Assembly: GCF_000411555.1 (NCBI RefSeq)
Contig: NZ_KE150486.1
Location: 558,001-622,000, forward strand
Source of the DNA: Atopobium sp. oral taxon 199 str. F0494
GTDB lineage: Bacteria; Actinomycetota; Coriobacteriia; Coriobacteriales; Atopobiaceae
DNA: 64,000 nucleotides
Reading direction: 5' to 3'
Shown here: piece by piece, positions 54,419 through 63,751 of the stretch
How positions within the stretch are numbered: the first letter of the stretch is position 1
How the letters are laid out: every line of letters starts with the position of its first letter
Made by a program: the position numbers and the translations under genes
The notes under the pieces: generated by a model
What the model was told of the DNA's origin: nothing
The model's database searches: none
What the model saw: only the letters and a program-made list of their open reading frames with translations

Positions 54419-56074
54419 ATGCTTGAGGTAGCAAACATTAAACTTCCTGTTTCGTCTCTTCACCACGATATGGCAACGGAGGCGTCCGCAGGGTTGGCTG
54501 CTCTATGCCGAGCGCTGCACGTACGGCGTAATGACATCTCTTCCGTCATGCTGCATCGCCGCTCCATTGACGCGCGAAAACGCAGCAATATTATGTTGGT
54601 GCTCACCTATCATCTTGAACTTCGCGGAGGGTCTGCTGCCGAGAAGAACCTGCTGCATAAACTTTCACGCAAGCCCATCGTCAAACACGTCAGGCGCATT
54701 GAGCCAGTAGCGTTTGCGCTTCCGGAGCCGTTGATACAGCCGCCGCGTCAGCGTCCTCTTGTAGTAGGAGCGGGCTGCGCTGGACTTTTTTGCGCTCTCG
54801 TCTTGGCACGCGCTGGCCTTGCTCCCCTTCTCATTGAGCGCGGTGACGACGCGCAGCGCCGCAGTGACGCTGTAACTCACTTCAATCACACCGGTGAGCT
54901 CAACCTTGAAAGCAATATCCAATTTGGCCTCGGCGGCGCTGGTACCTTTTCTGATGGCAAACTCAATACCGGCACCAAGAGCCCTTCTCACCGCTTCATC
55001 CTCGAAACGTTCGTTGAAGCCGGCGCCTCCCGAAACATTTTGTGGGACGCAAAGCCGCATGTCGGCAGCGATGTATTGCCGACCGTTGTAACCAATATGG
55101 TGCATATGATTGAGTCGGCCGGAGGAGAAGTGCGGTTTCGCACACGTCTCGTTGATCTTATGCTCAAAGATCATCAGGTGCGATCTGTTGTCGTTGAGTA
55201 CACCACCGATGCCGGTGAGATGAAAACCGAAACCATTCCTGCCACGCACGTTATTCTCGCCACCGGACATTCCGCGCGAGACGTCTTTGAGCTCTTGAAA
55301 GGCCGCAATATCGCTATGGAGCGCAAAACCTTTGCCATGGGAGTACGCATCGAGCACCTGCAGGCTGACATCAATCGCGCTCTTTACGGATCTGAAGCAG
55401 AAAATCCTGTGCTTGGAGCCGCGCCGTACAAGCTTTCGGTTCATCTTCCCAGTGGCCGCTCCGCGTTTTCTTTCTGCATGTGCCCCGGCGGTTTTGTCGT
55501 ATCGGCTTCAAGCGAGAAGAACGGCGTTGTCACTAACGGCATGAGCTTGTCTACGCGCAGTGGAACCAACGCCAACTCAGGACTTCTTGCCAACGTATTT
55601 CCTGATGACCTTTTGGGCGATGATGTCCTGGAGGGTCTTACCTTGCAGCGCGTCTGCGAACAAAACGCATTTGAAGCGGGAGGAGGCGCCTACACGGCGC
55701 CGGCGCAACTGGTGGGAGATTTTTTGCGGAACCAACCATCCAGCGGCGCCGAAAGCGTGCAACCGACATATCCGCGCGGCGTTTCATGGGGGTCTCTTAA
55801 GAGCTGTCTTCCGGACTACATCATAGATACGCTTCGTACATCTCTTCCCCTTCTTGATCATAAGCTGCACGGTTTTGCCGCTGAGGATGCCGTCCTTACC
55901 GGCGTGGAAACACGTTCCAGCTCTCCGATACGTATCACACGAGGTGACTCAGGACAAAGCGTCAATGTTGAGGGACTGTGGCCTGCCGGAGAAGGCGCAG
56001 GATACGCTGGCGGTATCATGAGCGCCGCTGCTGACGGCATCCGCACAGCCGAGCTGGTTGCGCGGCGCTACTAG
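54419..56074 (+). CDS. FAD-dependent dehydrogenase, COG2509 type
   Basis: A 551-residue flavoprotein. The N-terminal 95 residues form a small domain (LCRALHVRRNDISSVMLHRR) typical of the COG2509 family. The FAD motif VVGAGCAGLFCALVLARAG (near 115-133) follows, then IQFGLGGAGTFSDGKLNTG, ATGHSARDVFELL, and a C-terminal GLWPAGEGAGYAGGIMSAA. The exact reaction is not established for the family. The start at 54419 avoids overlap with the preceding gene. Its end overlaps the convergent hydrolase gene by four bases. Confidence 0.9.
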   Translation: MLEVANIKLPVSSLHHDMATEASAGLAALCRALHVRRNDISSVMLHRRSIDARKRSNIMLVLTYHLELRGGSAAEKNLLHKLSRKPIVKHVRRIEPVAFALPEPLIQPPRQRPLVVGAGCAGLFCALVLARAGLAPLLIERGDDAQRRSDAVTHFNHTGELNLESNIQFGLGGAGTFSDGKLNTGTKSPSHRFILETFVEAGASRNILWDAKPHVGSDVLPTVVTNMVHMIESAGGEVRFRTRLVDLMLKDHQVRSVVVEYTTDAGEMKTETIPATHVILATGHSARDVFELLKGRNIAMERKTFAMGVRIEHLQADINRALYGSEAENPVLGAAPYKLSVHLPSGRSAFSFCMCPGGFVVSASSEKNGVVTNGMSLSTRSGTNANSGLLANVFPDDLLGDDVLEGLTLQRVCEQNAFEAGGGAYTAPAQLVGDFLRNQPSSGAESVQPTYPRGVSWGSLKSCLPDYIIDTLRTSLPLLDHKLHGFAAEDAVLTGVETRSSSPIRITRGDSGQSVNVEGLWPAGEGAGYAGGIMSAAADGIRTAELVARRY

Positions 56075-56820
56075 CTGTTGCTGTTGGCTATCTCGTTTCT
56101 GAGCATATTGCAATACCCCATCGAATCGGCACTCATTTTTGCACAGTGATCATATCCGTCCCATATTCTCATTCTCGCATGGGGGTATTCCTTAGGAAGA
56201 ATCTTCTTCGCAGCCCATAGGTCAAACTCTTTCGAACCGTACAAAAACAGACACGCCTTCTGATCTTCTTCAGATAAGACCGGAAGATTAACGAAAGCGC
56301 AGTCATGGCAGATATTTTTGATGCTCTGTTCATCGATTTGTATAAATGTCTCTGCCATTGAAGCGCCCTTTTCTCCATAGAGGCGTGCCATTTTTCTTAT
56401 CGCCAGGCTCCTGTTACGAACGGCTTTTCTATGCTGATGAATAAATATTGTTCTCACGATACAATCGAGCGCTTTTGCGTGTTGCCACACACTGCAGCCC
56501 TCAAAGACCGCTTTGTGCACCTTAATATCTCTGTAGGCAAGCAGCTGCAAGAGGACCACGCCGCCCAAAGAAGCCCCGAAAGCCAGCGTCAGTTCTTCTA
56601 TGCCGTGATCGAGCAGATACGTATGCAATCGTTCGCTTTCCTTTTTTGCCGATTCATACGGTTCTTCTGAGCGTTCTCCGTGCGCCGACAGGTCCGGAAT
56701 AATATAGCGAAACTCTCCTCCCAGGTAATCAGTCATAGCAAGCTTCATTTCTTTGGCAGACAACAGCATTGGGTGGATGAGTAAAACGACCTTTTTCTTG
56801 TCCTGATGTGCGTCAATCAA
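56071..56820 (-). CDS. Alpha/beta hydrolase
   Basis: A 249-residue protein with the alpha/beta hydrolase plan: VVLLIHPML (near 10-18, oxyanion region), the nucleophile elbow GASLGG (Ser near 83), an acidic residue in LYGSKEFDLWAAK (near 208), and a C-terminal His in YDHCAKMS (near 229). The substrate is unknown. It appears to start with TTG at 56820 behind AAGGAG (spacing about 10); no closer ATG keeps the first strand. It stands 108 bases after uvrB on the same strand and converges with the flavoprotein gene. Confidence 0.8.
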   Translation of the reverse strand: MIDAHQDKKKVVLLIHPMLLSAKEMKLAMTDYLGGEFRYIIPDLSAHGERSEEPYESAKKESERLHTYLLDHGIEELTLAFGASLGGVVLLQLLAYRDIKVHKAVFEGCSVWQHAKALDCIVRTIFIHQHRKAVRNRSLAIRKMARLYGEKGASMAETFIQIDEQSIKNICHDCAFVNLPVLSEEDQKACLFLYGSKEFDLWAAKKILPKEYPHARMRIWDGYDHCAKMSADSMGYCNMLRNEIANSNS

Positions 56821-56928
56821 TTGCGTTCTTCTCCTTATGGCCTTTTGCCTTACCGGTCGCAGTGTGCTTATACGCCTTCTTTCAAAAGCCCACCTTGTCT
56901 CTTTATGCGCTTCTTCTCGCCGTAAAAC

Positions 56929-59160
56929 CTAATGTTTTTTCCGGTACCTTCTTCTTGTAGCGTGAGCGCTGCCTTTTCTAACGCCCATCTTAAGCCTCTT
57001 GATAACATCGTCTGAAGTAGTTCCTTCAAGACGACCCCTGATTTGAACGATTTGGTCACGAAGCTGAGCTGCTCGCTCGTAGTCCATATCAGCAGAAGCC
57101 TGCGCCATATCAGACTCCAAATTGGAGAGCACCAGCTCAGCCTCATCCCGTGGCAATTGTGAAAGCTCTTCAGCTATTGCCTCAGCCGCGCCAAACACAT
57201 CAGGGGCACCCTGCTCTTCAGCCCCCTCGCCTGAAGCGGTATAGAAAACACCGTCTTTGCGCTGGCGCTTGCCGACATTTTCTACCGCTTCATCGATGAA
57301 CTGAGAGATATCCGCAATCGACTTATGCACCGTTTGAGGAACGATACCGTGCTCTTCATTGAACGCTTCCTGCAGCCTGCGGCGGCGCTGCGTTTCATCA
57401 ATGGCAACACGCATGGAGTCGGTTATGTGATCCGCGTACATAATGACATGACCTTGCACGTTTCTGGCCGCTCGTCCCATAGTTTGAATGAGCGATCGGC
57501 GATTGCGCAAAAATCCTTCTTTATCCGCATCGAGAATAGCCACCAAAGAAACTTCGGGGATATCAAGTCCTTCTCGCAACAAATTGATACCGACAAGCAC
57601 GTCTATCTTGCCTTGGCGCAACTCTTTGATAATCTCAACGCGATCAAGCGTAGCAGTATCGGAATGCATGTAATTGACCTTGATCCCTTCATCAAGCAGA
57701 TGATCCGTTAGATCCTCCGCCATCCGCTTGGTAAGGGTAGTAACCAGCACGCGCTCTTTTTTGGCGACGCGCTCTTTTACTTCAGAGATCAGGTCATCAA
57801 TCTGAGCGCGTATGGGACGAACGTCAATCAGGGGATCCAGAAGGCCGGTGGGCCTGATGATTTGCTCAACTTGCTGCTGCGTTACGGACTCCTCATAATC
57901 GCCAGGCGTAGCGGAAACGTAGATAAACTGTGGAATGCGCGCCTCAAACTCATCAAAGCGAAGCGGTCTGTTGTCGAGCGCCGATGGAAGACGAAAACCA
58001 TGATCGACCAAAGTGACCTTACGAGAACGGTCTCCCTCATACATCCCGCGTATCTGCGGAACCGTCACATGGCTCTCATCAATAATACAAATCATGTCCT
58101 TGGGGAAATAGTCAATGAGCGTATAGGGAGGCTCGCCCGGAGCGCGACCGTCCAGATGACGAGAATAGTTCTCGATGCCGTTGCAATAACCCATGGTCTC
58201 AAGCATTTCAAGATCATAGTTGGTGCGCTGCGCCAATCGCTGCGCTTCAAGCAGCTTATCGTTTGCCTTGAGCTCGACCACGCGGCTTTCAAGCTCTTCG
58301 CTGATGGTGTGCAACGCGTGGGTAACTTTTGGGCGCTCCGTTACATAATGGGAAGCCGGCCAGATAGGAATAGCGTCAAATGAACGGATAACTTCACCAG
58401 TTACATTGCTGATTTCAGCAATCGTTTCCACTTCATCGCCAAAAAACTCTATCCTCAGCGGGTTTTCTGCATAGGGAGGAAAAACGTCCACCACATCCCC
58501 TCGTACACGAAACATACCGCGCTGCAAATCATAATCATTGCGGTCATATTGAATGTCAATCAAATCTTTAATGAAATCATCGCGTTCAAGTGGAATTGAT
58601 TTATCTACATTAGGGGCAAGGCCGGCATAATCTTGCGGACTGCCGATACCGTAAATGCACGAGACGGACGCTACCACGATGACATCTCGCCGAGAAAGCA
58701 AACTGGATGTAGCCTGATGGCGCAGTTTCTCTACTTCTTCATTGATTGAAGCGTCTTTTTCAATGTAGGTATCAGACTGCGGAACATATGCTTCAGGCTG
58801 ATAATAGTCGTAATACGAAACGAAATAGACGACGGCGTTATTGGGAAACATTTCCCTCATCTCAGAAGCAACCTGAGCTGCGAGAGTTTTATTGGGCTCC
58901 ATGATAAGCGTAGGCCTGTTAAGCTTCTCGATAGTCTTGGCCATAGAGAATGTCTTGCCAGATCCCGTGACACCCAAAAGCGTCTGATACCTCAGACCTT
59001 CTTCAATCCCTTGAGCAAGTTTTTCTATAGCCTGCGGCTGATCTCCGGCAGGCTCAAACGGCGAGACGACCGTGAGACGTTCTTCTCCGCTTTCACGACC
59101 AAAGCGCCTCAACTCCGCGCCAACATGCTCTGTTTTTGAAGTGCCATCAGAAACCGCCAC
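56929..59160 (-). CDS. uvrB: Excinuclease ABC subunit B
   Basis: A 743-residue UvrB, the helicase-like damage verifier that UvrA loads and UvrC binds. The start is GTG at 59160, five bases after a full AAGGAGG; a longer in-frame reading to 59301 adds non-family residues. Motifs: GVTGSGKTF (Walker A, near 67), [20 protein letters not shown] (lesion-probing beta-hairpin, near 120), [33 protein letters not shown], and a C-terminal UVR domain ([18 protein letters not shown]). Residues 1-24 are an acidic tail before the core. It is separate from the uvrA-uvrC operon and divergent from the TPR gene. Confidence 0.97.
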   Translation of the reverse strand: MAVSDGTSKTEHVGAELRRFGRESGEERLTVVSPFEPAGDQPQAIEKLAQGIEEGLRYQTLLGVTGSGKTFSMAKTIEKLNRPTLIMEPNKTLAAQVASEMREMFPNNAVVYFVSYYDYYQPEAYVPQSDTYIEKDASINEEVEKLRHQATSSLLSRRDVIVVASVSCIYGIGSPQDYAGLAPNVDKSIPLERDDFIKDLIDIQYDRNDYDLQRGMFRVRGDVVDVFPPYAENPLRIEFFGDEVETIAEISNVTGEVIRSFDAIPIWPASHYVTERPKVTHALHTISEELESRVVELKANDKLLEAQRLAQRTNYDLEMLETMGYCNGIENYSRHLDGRAPGEPPYTLIDYFPKDMICIIDESHVTVPQIRGMYEGDRSRKVTLVDHGFRLPSALDNRPLRFDEFEARIPQFIYVSATPGDYEESVTQQQVEQIIRPTGLLDPLIDVRPIRAQIDDLISEVKERVAKKERVLVTTLTKRMAEDLTDHLLDEGIKVNYMHSDTATLDRVEIIKELRQGKIDVLVGINLLREGLDIPEVSLVAILDADKEGFLRNRRSLIQTMGRAARNVQGHVIMYADHITDSMRVAIDETQRRRRLQEAFNEEHGIVPQTVHKSIADISQFIDEAVENVGKRQRKDGVFYTASGEGAEEQGAPDVFGAAEAIAEELSQLPRDEAELVLSNLESDMAQASADMDYERAAQLRDQIVQIRGRLEGTTSDDVIKRLKMGVRKGSAHATRRRYRKKH

Positions 59161-59321
59161 AAAACCTCCTTCTTCGATATCATCAGTATACGCTATCTTG
59201 AGCAAAAATGCAAACATATGTTCTGTTTTAAGGAAACGAGAGCGGTCATATCTTCCTTGAATACGGTAAAATTGATACCCATATGCACACAATCCATTCA
59301 ACCGTCTTAGGGAATCGTACT

Positions 59322-61658
59322 ATGTCTTCAGGGCTTCCTTCTTCCAGCACACCGTCGCCAAAACGTCCCTACAACGCTTTTGAAAAACTGATCTTTTTTG
59401 TTTTGGGCACCATGAGTATCCTCGTCGGTCTCTCGCAATTGGTTGAACTGCACGTCTCCGACAAGCTATTGATACAAGCTCTTCTGCTTATCGCCTTTGG
59501 CATCGTTCTCCTCGCTATCCTCATCCGGAACAAAAAATCTGCCAACCAAACTGCCGCTCTTTCAGACAGCACAGATCAAAACGACTCCGTCAATCACTCA
59601 TCGGGCATATTTATACAGGCTCCTACCAGCAGGAACTCTTCAGCCTTTGATTTGACTATGTCCCGTTCAAACAATATCCCCGCTTCTCTGAAAGATCTAG
59701 TCGATACCGGTCAGCTTCAAAGACCCGAGCTTCAAGAAATACTTGCTACATCCGGGCTTCTCGCCCCTCACCGCGCCCCCGCTACAAAGGGCTACAAATT
59801 TCCCAAGAATCAGCGGTATTGGTTCAATGCGCAGACAAGTGATTTTACTGAAGACCAATACAACGATTTTATTGCCCTTGAAGCCACCCTCAACCTCGCG
59901 GATGATATGGAAGCACTTCCCGCCAATCAAAAAAGCCTTACCGTACAGCAAAAAATTCTGATTACTTTAAGAAATACCCTCAATGCAATTCCTCAGCCAT
60001 CAGAATATCTTCCCGCCGGCAAAACGTCTTTGAATGGAGCGACCGATTGGGATACGCGCTACTATGCAGCCAACTATTTTGATACGCTTCATCTGCCCTT
60101 CAGGCAGCCGATACTCTTTACCTATGACGAAGAGGTCTCGACTATCATCATTGACGCCAAGACTCCCGCGCCGCGAGCGTTTTGCTTTGCAACATCTGAG
60201 AAAAACACTCAGATTTCCTATGCGCGGGCGTACGCCCTGCGCGCGGCTATTACTCTGGCATATGGCCCTCTGAAACATCAAGGTATTGCTCGTGTTGTTG
60301 TCAATCAGTTTATGAACGAGAATATCAGCCATCCTCTTCTGTCCTATGACTTTGACCTCAAAGCGCTTGAACACCTCATTTCCGAGTCTCAAGATCCCTC
60401 CGTTGACACTACCGGATTTCCTCAGCAGTCCTGCATCCGTTATAGTCTTGATGAAGAAGGCTGGTTCACGCCGGTGGAGCCTTTTGAGGAGCTCAATGAC
60501 CCTGCAAAGAAGCACCCCTTACTCTATGCCTCAGCTGAGACGCGCACAGAAGAAGCGCCTCAAGAGATTCGAGAAATCACCGGCGCAAAACGTATTTCCG
60601 ATCTCGGGTTTCGAGAGGATAGCAATCGCATAGACGCGTGGAACGCAGTCATTTCACAGCTCAGTGATTCAACGGCAGATGCGGTGGCATTGTTTAGAGG
60701 CGCGCAAGCGTCAGCCACAGATACCGCTACCATGGAAGCTTTTTCCCGCGTTATCCAGGCGCTTGTTTCCGGCGAAGCTGATGTGGGCGATAAGCGCGAA
60801 CTTGCCCACATTTTTATGTCAGGGTCCGAGCTGGATGCCGCCATTGCCCATATGAACGAAGTCTTTGATGCAGAAGATATCAGCATAGAGGCTTTTACCG
60901 CGTCTATGAAAGCCCTTGAAGCAAAACTTGAACCTATCGTGAGCTTGGGAATCTATCTTGACGATACCGACTCCGTCTATCGCTATTTTGACTCGATTGC
61001 CGACCGCATTGACTATAATCGGGCATTTTCTTCCGATCCTCGTACGGTCATTTTGGTTCCCGATGCCTACTACAATGCGAATGCCCTGCTCGTTCGCGCC
61101 TATAACCAAGTTGATAAACCGGAAAAAGCACTTGCATTTGCTGAGGAATGCGTCCGCATAGCGCCTCTCAATACCGACGCGTTCCTCTATAAAGATCGCG
61201 TCTTGCAAGATCTTTCTCGCAATGCAGAGGCTGCAAAAAACATTTGCGAACTTATTCCTCACCAGCTTCGCCAATATGACATAGCGCTCCTGTATTATCG
61301 CCTCGCCTACCTTGAATGGCGTCTTGGTCGCGGAGATATCGCTGTCGCCTGCTATCAGCAGGTATTGAGAATGAACACTGAGTATTCTCAGCCTGCCCAA
61401 CAGGAACTCAGCGATCTTATGAAGACCGATCCAGCACTTGTCACAATTGATGAGAGCAGACTTGATGAGTTTTTAGAGACCCATGGTATCCCCGTTGATA
61501 ATCAAAAAGCACGTTATGATATTTTGCTTTCCGCAGCTATCGCGTGCACAAATAATAAACTGTACACACCGGCATCATTTTTGACACGCCAGGCGCTTGC
61601 CATCAAATTTGACGATGAGATAGAGTCGGTGCGCCTCTCCTTAACAGGCTTTATTTAG
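59322..61658 (+). CDS. Unknown membrane protein with C-terminal TPR-like repeats
   Basis: I do not recognise this 778-residue protein. After a Ser/Pro-rich start it has two hydrophobic spans (about residues 22-45 and 49-68), then a large, mostly soluble region. Helical repeats with TPR character appear in the last third: DAYYNANALLVRAYNQVDKP, KALAFAEECVRIAPLNTDAF, YYRLAYLEWRLGRGDIAVAC. The middle part (about 170-400) has no motif I know. It could scaffold a membrane complex. The start is uncertain between 59283 and 59322; neither has a strong site. It is divergent from uvrB and overlaps convergent coaE by eight bases. Confidence 0.75.
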   Translation: MSSGLPSSSTPSPKRPYNAFEKLIFFVLGTMSILVGLSQLVELHVSDKLLIQALLLIAFGIVLLAILIRNKKSANQTAALSDSTDQNDSVNHSSGIFIQAPTSRNSSAFDLTMSRSNNIPASLKDLVDTGQLQRPELQEILATSGLLAPHRAPATKGYKFPKNQRYWFNAQTSDFTEDQYNDFIALEATLNLADDMEALPANQKSLTVQQKILITLRNTLNAIPQPSEYLPAGKTSLNGATDWDTRYYAANYFDTLHLPFRQPILFTYDEEVSTIIIDAKTPAPRAFCFATSEKNTQISYARAYALRAAITLAYGPLKHQGIARVVVNQFMNENISHPLLSYDFDLKALEHLISESQDPSVDTTGFPQQSCIRYSLDEEGWFTPVEPFEELNDPAKKHPLLYASAETRTEEAPQEIREITGAKRISDLGFREDSNRIDAWNAVISQLSDSTADAVALFRGAQASATDTATMEAFSRVIQALVSGEADVGDKRELAHIFMSGSELDAAIAHMNEVFDAEDISIEAFTASMKALEAKLEPIVSLGIYLDDTDSVYRYFDSIADRIDYNRAFSSDPRTVILVPDAYYNANALLVRAYNQVDKPEKALAFAEECVRIAPLNTDAFLYKDRVLQDLSRNAEAAKNICELIPHQLRQYDIALLYYRLAYLEWRLGRGDIAVACYQQVLRMNTEYSQPAQQELSDLMKTDPALVTIDESRLDEFLETHGIPVDNQKARYDILLSAAIACTNNKLYTPASFLTRQALAIKFDDEIESVRLSLTGFI

Positions 61659-62280
61659 TGACTTCACGGGACTGTAACCGTCCAGTCAGCCTGTCCCACC
61701 AGGCGTCAATCTGTGCCACAAGAAACGCCTCGTCCCGGGCGTTATCAATAATTGTATCGGCTTGCGAGCGCAGATATTCATCTGACGGCTGAAGGGCAAC
61801 GCGCTTCTTAAAATCCTCTGCGCTCACTCCCCTGACACAAGCGCGCTTCTTGCGAAGTTCATAGGGACAAATTACCGCGACCACTTCATCTGCCTGAGGA
61901 ATAAGGTCCTCTATACGATCAAGCAGAGGAACCTCGACAATGCACACGTCACAAGCTTGTGCCGTACGGCGTTCCATATCCAACGCTTCCATCAGATAGT
62001 TCTTAATAAAGGGCAGCTCAATGTCTTCAAGGCTTTGGACGCCCTCGGGAGTCGCAAACGCGCGTGCCGCAAGCTCTCTGCGATTAATCTCGCCGGTGTT
62101 TGGGTCAAGCAGATCCTGTCCAAACGCCTCAGCAAGGGCGCGCGCGCAATGAGAACCGGGTGCAAGTACGTCTCGGGAAACCTGATCGAGGTCAAGACGT
62201 CGAGCGCCCTTTTTTTCAAGCATACGCGCTACTGTTGACTTGCCTGACGCCATGCCGCCCGCAAGAAAGACCGTATACAT
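61651..62280 (-). CDS. coaE: Dephospho-CoA kinase
   Basis: A 209-residue kinase for the last step of coenzyme A synthesis. It has the P-loop GGMASGKSTVA (near residues 8-18), DLDQVSRDVLAPGS (near 34), the ELAARAFATPEGVQSLEDIELP lid region, and VEVPLLDRI. Length is normal. The ATG at 62280 overlaps the stop of the ABC ATPase by one base (TGATG), so it is translated as the last gene of the transporter operon, an uncommon context for coaE. Confidence 0.93.
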   Translation of the reverse strand: MYTVFLAGGMASGKSTVARMLEKKGARRLDLDQVSRDVLAPGSHCARALAEAFGQDLLDPNTGEINRRELAARAFATPEGVQSLEDIELPFIKNYLMEALDMERRTAQACDVCIVEVPLLDRIEDLIPQADEVVAVICPYELRKKRACVRGVSAEDFKKRVALQPSDEYLRSQADTIIDNARDEAFLVAQIDAWWDRLTGRLQSREVTK

Positions 62281-62909
62281 CAAGACCCCCAAAGCTCAAG
62301 ACGGTTGATTGTGCCGAGAAGTGCCGCGTCTTCTTTTTCGTGCGTGACCCAAAGCAGCGTTTTGTCCTCCAGATACGGCAACAGAAAACGCATGACCTCC
62401 TGTTTCGTATGATAGTCAAGCCCTGTAAGCGGCTCGTCAAAGAGCAAGACGTCAGCATCGGCCATCACGGCTCTCAGCACGGCGACGCGGCGTCTCTGAC
62501 CGCCGGAAAGCTCCGCTACAACACGTTTGTCAAAGCCCCCTAAACCAACCTGAACAAGCGCATCCGAAATACGCCGCTCGAAAGCAGCTTTTTCCGTTCG
62601 TCTGAGCTGAGTTTGCGCCAGAGAGATATTCGCCATCACACTTAAATTCTCGCACAGACGGTCTTCCTGAAAGACCATCGCTACCCGCTGGCCACACGCG
62701 CTCGGCACATTTGAAATGCTTCCCTCATCAGGTGTCTCAAGGCCCGCGATCATTCGTATAAGCGTAGTCTTACCAACGCCTGATGTTCCAAAGAGCACGT
62801 TCTTCTCGCCAGCACGCAGAACAAGCGAGACGTGATCAAGTACGCAAAGCGTTCCGAATGATTTCGAAACCCGGTCGAACACGATGTGGCCTTTGGTATC
62901 AAAACTCAT
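62280..62909 (-). CDS. NitT/TauT-type ABC transporter ATPase
   Basis: A 209-residue ATPase, short but complete for this family. Walker A is GTSGVGKTT (near 40-48), signature LSGGQRRRVAVLRA, Walker B VLLFDEPLTGLD, and the H-loop VTHEKEDA. Its ATG overlaps the permease stop by four bases (ATGA). It pairs with the permease and binding protein upstream; the family imports nitrate, sulfonates, or thiamine-precursor-like molecules, so the substrate is open. One octamer copy (62812-62819) is in frame as Gly-Glu-Lys. Confidence 0.91.
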   Translation of the reverse strand: MSFDTKGHIVFDRVSKSFGTLCVLDHVSLVLRAGEKNVLFGTSGVGKTTLIRMIAGLETPDEGSISNVPSACGQRVAMVFQEDRLCENLSVMANISLAQTQLRRTEKAAFERRISDALVQVGLGGFDKRVVAELSGGQRRRVAVLRAVMADADVLLFDEPLTGLDYHTKQEVMRFLLPYLEDKTLLWVTHEKEDAALLGTINRLELWGS

Positions 62910-63751
62910 GGACGCTCCTCTATCCGCTTGACAAGGCGCTTGATGAGATACGAGAAGCCCTTTTCTACCAGCACGCTCATGCAGATAATAACTATTGTCC
63001 ATGCGAAAAGACTGGACGTGTCAAGAAACACTTTGGCATGGTACAGCTCTTCACCGATGGAACGGCTCGGGATAGCGATAACTTCGGCGGCAATACCCGC
63101 CTTCCAGCAAAAGCCCAGCGCAAGCGAGGCCGCGGCTTCAAAGTACGGAAGCACCTGCGATAGATAAATCGAACGAACGCGCGCTAAGGGTCGTATCTGA
63201 AAAACGTCAGCCATTTCAAGGAGCTGCGTATCAGTTGCTTCAAGACCCTGCAGGAGGTTGGTATACATAATGGGAAACGCCAACAGATGTGCAACGATTA
63301 CTGAAAGATAGGTCGAATGTACCCATACCAAAAGCAAGATAATGAACGAAGCCACGGGCACCGATTTGACCGTAGCTACTACAGGAGCCATCAAAACTCT
63401 GACCAGCCGCAGGCGATACGCCGCAACCGCCATAAGAGTGCCAAACACAAGCGCGCTCAAAAATCCGCAGGCGATATGCAGCAATGAGTGGGTGATAGTT
63501 GACCAGAAATCAGCTTCAAAAAGCAGCTCACTAAGACGCTGCAGCGTCTCAAGCGGAGAAGGTAGAATAAATTGCTGTCCGACAGCTAAAGCAGCCACCT
63601 GCCACACCAAAAGCCAAAACAGAACAGAAAGCAGGCGACTTGCCCATAGGGAAAACCGGCCTGCCTGAGATGAACGCTGTGGTTCAAAGTGTCCCTTGTT
63701 ATTTATCTGATCCCGCGCCAAAGTAAAAATCGTCCTCCGGAAGCTTGCCAC
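62906..63751 (-). CDS. NitT/TauT-type ABC transporter permease
   Basis: A 281-residue membrane protein with about six spans. The family EAA-like loop is visible as EMADVFQIRPLARVRSIYLSQ (near 195), with LPSPLETLQRLSELL near the N-terminus, and KAGIAAEVIAIPSRSIGEELYHA, both typical of SsuC/TauC-like permeases. The start is given as GTG at 63751, six bases after AAAGG and overlapping the binding-protein gene end by 53 bases; a TTG at 63721 is possible. Confidence 0.88.
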   Translation of the reverse strand: MASFRRTIFTLARDQINNKGHFEPQRSSQAGRFSLWASRLLSVLFWLLVWQVAALAVGQQFILPSPLETLQRLSELLFEADFWSTITHSLLHIACGFLSALVFGTLMAVAAYRLRLVRVLMAPVVATVKSVPVASFIILLLVWVHSTYLSVIVAHLLAFPIMYTNLLQGLEATDTQLLEMADVFQIRPLARVRSIYLSQVLPYFEAAASLALGFCWKAGIAAEVIAIPSRSIGEELYHAKVFLDTSSLFAWTIVIICMSVLVEKGFSYLIKRLVKRIEERP

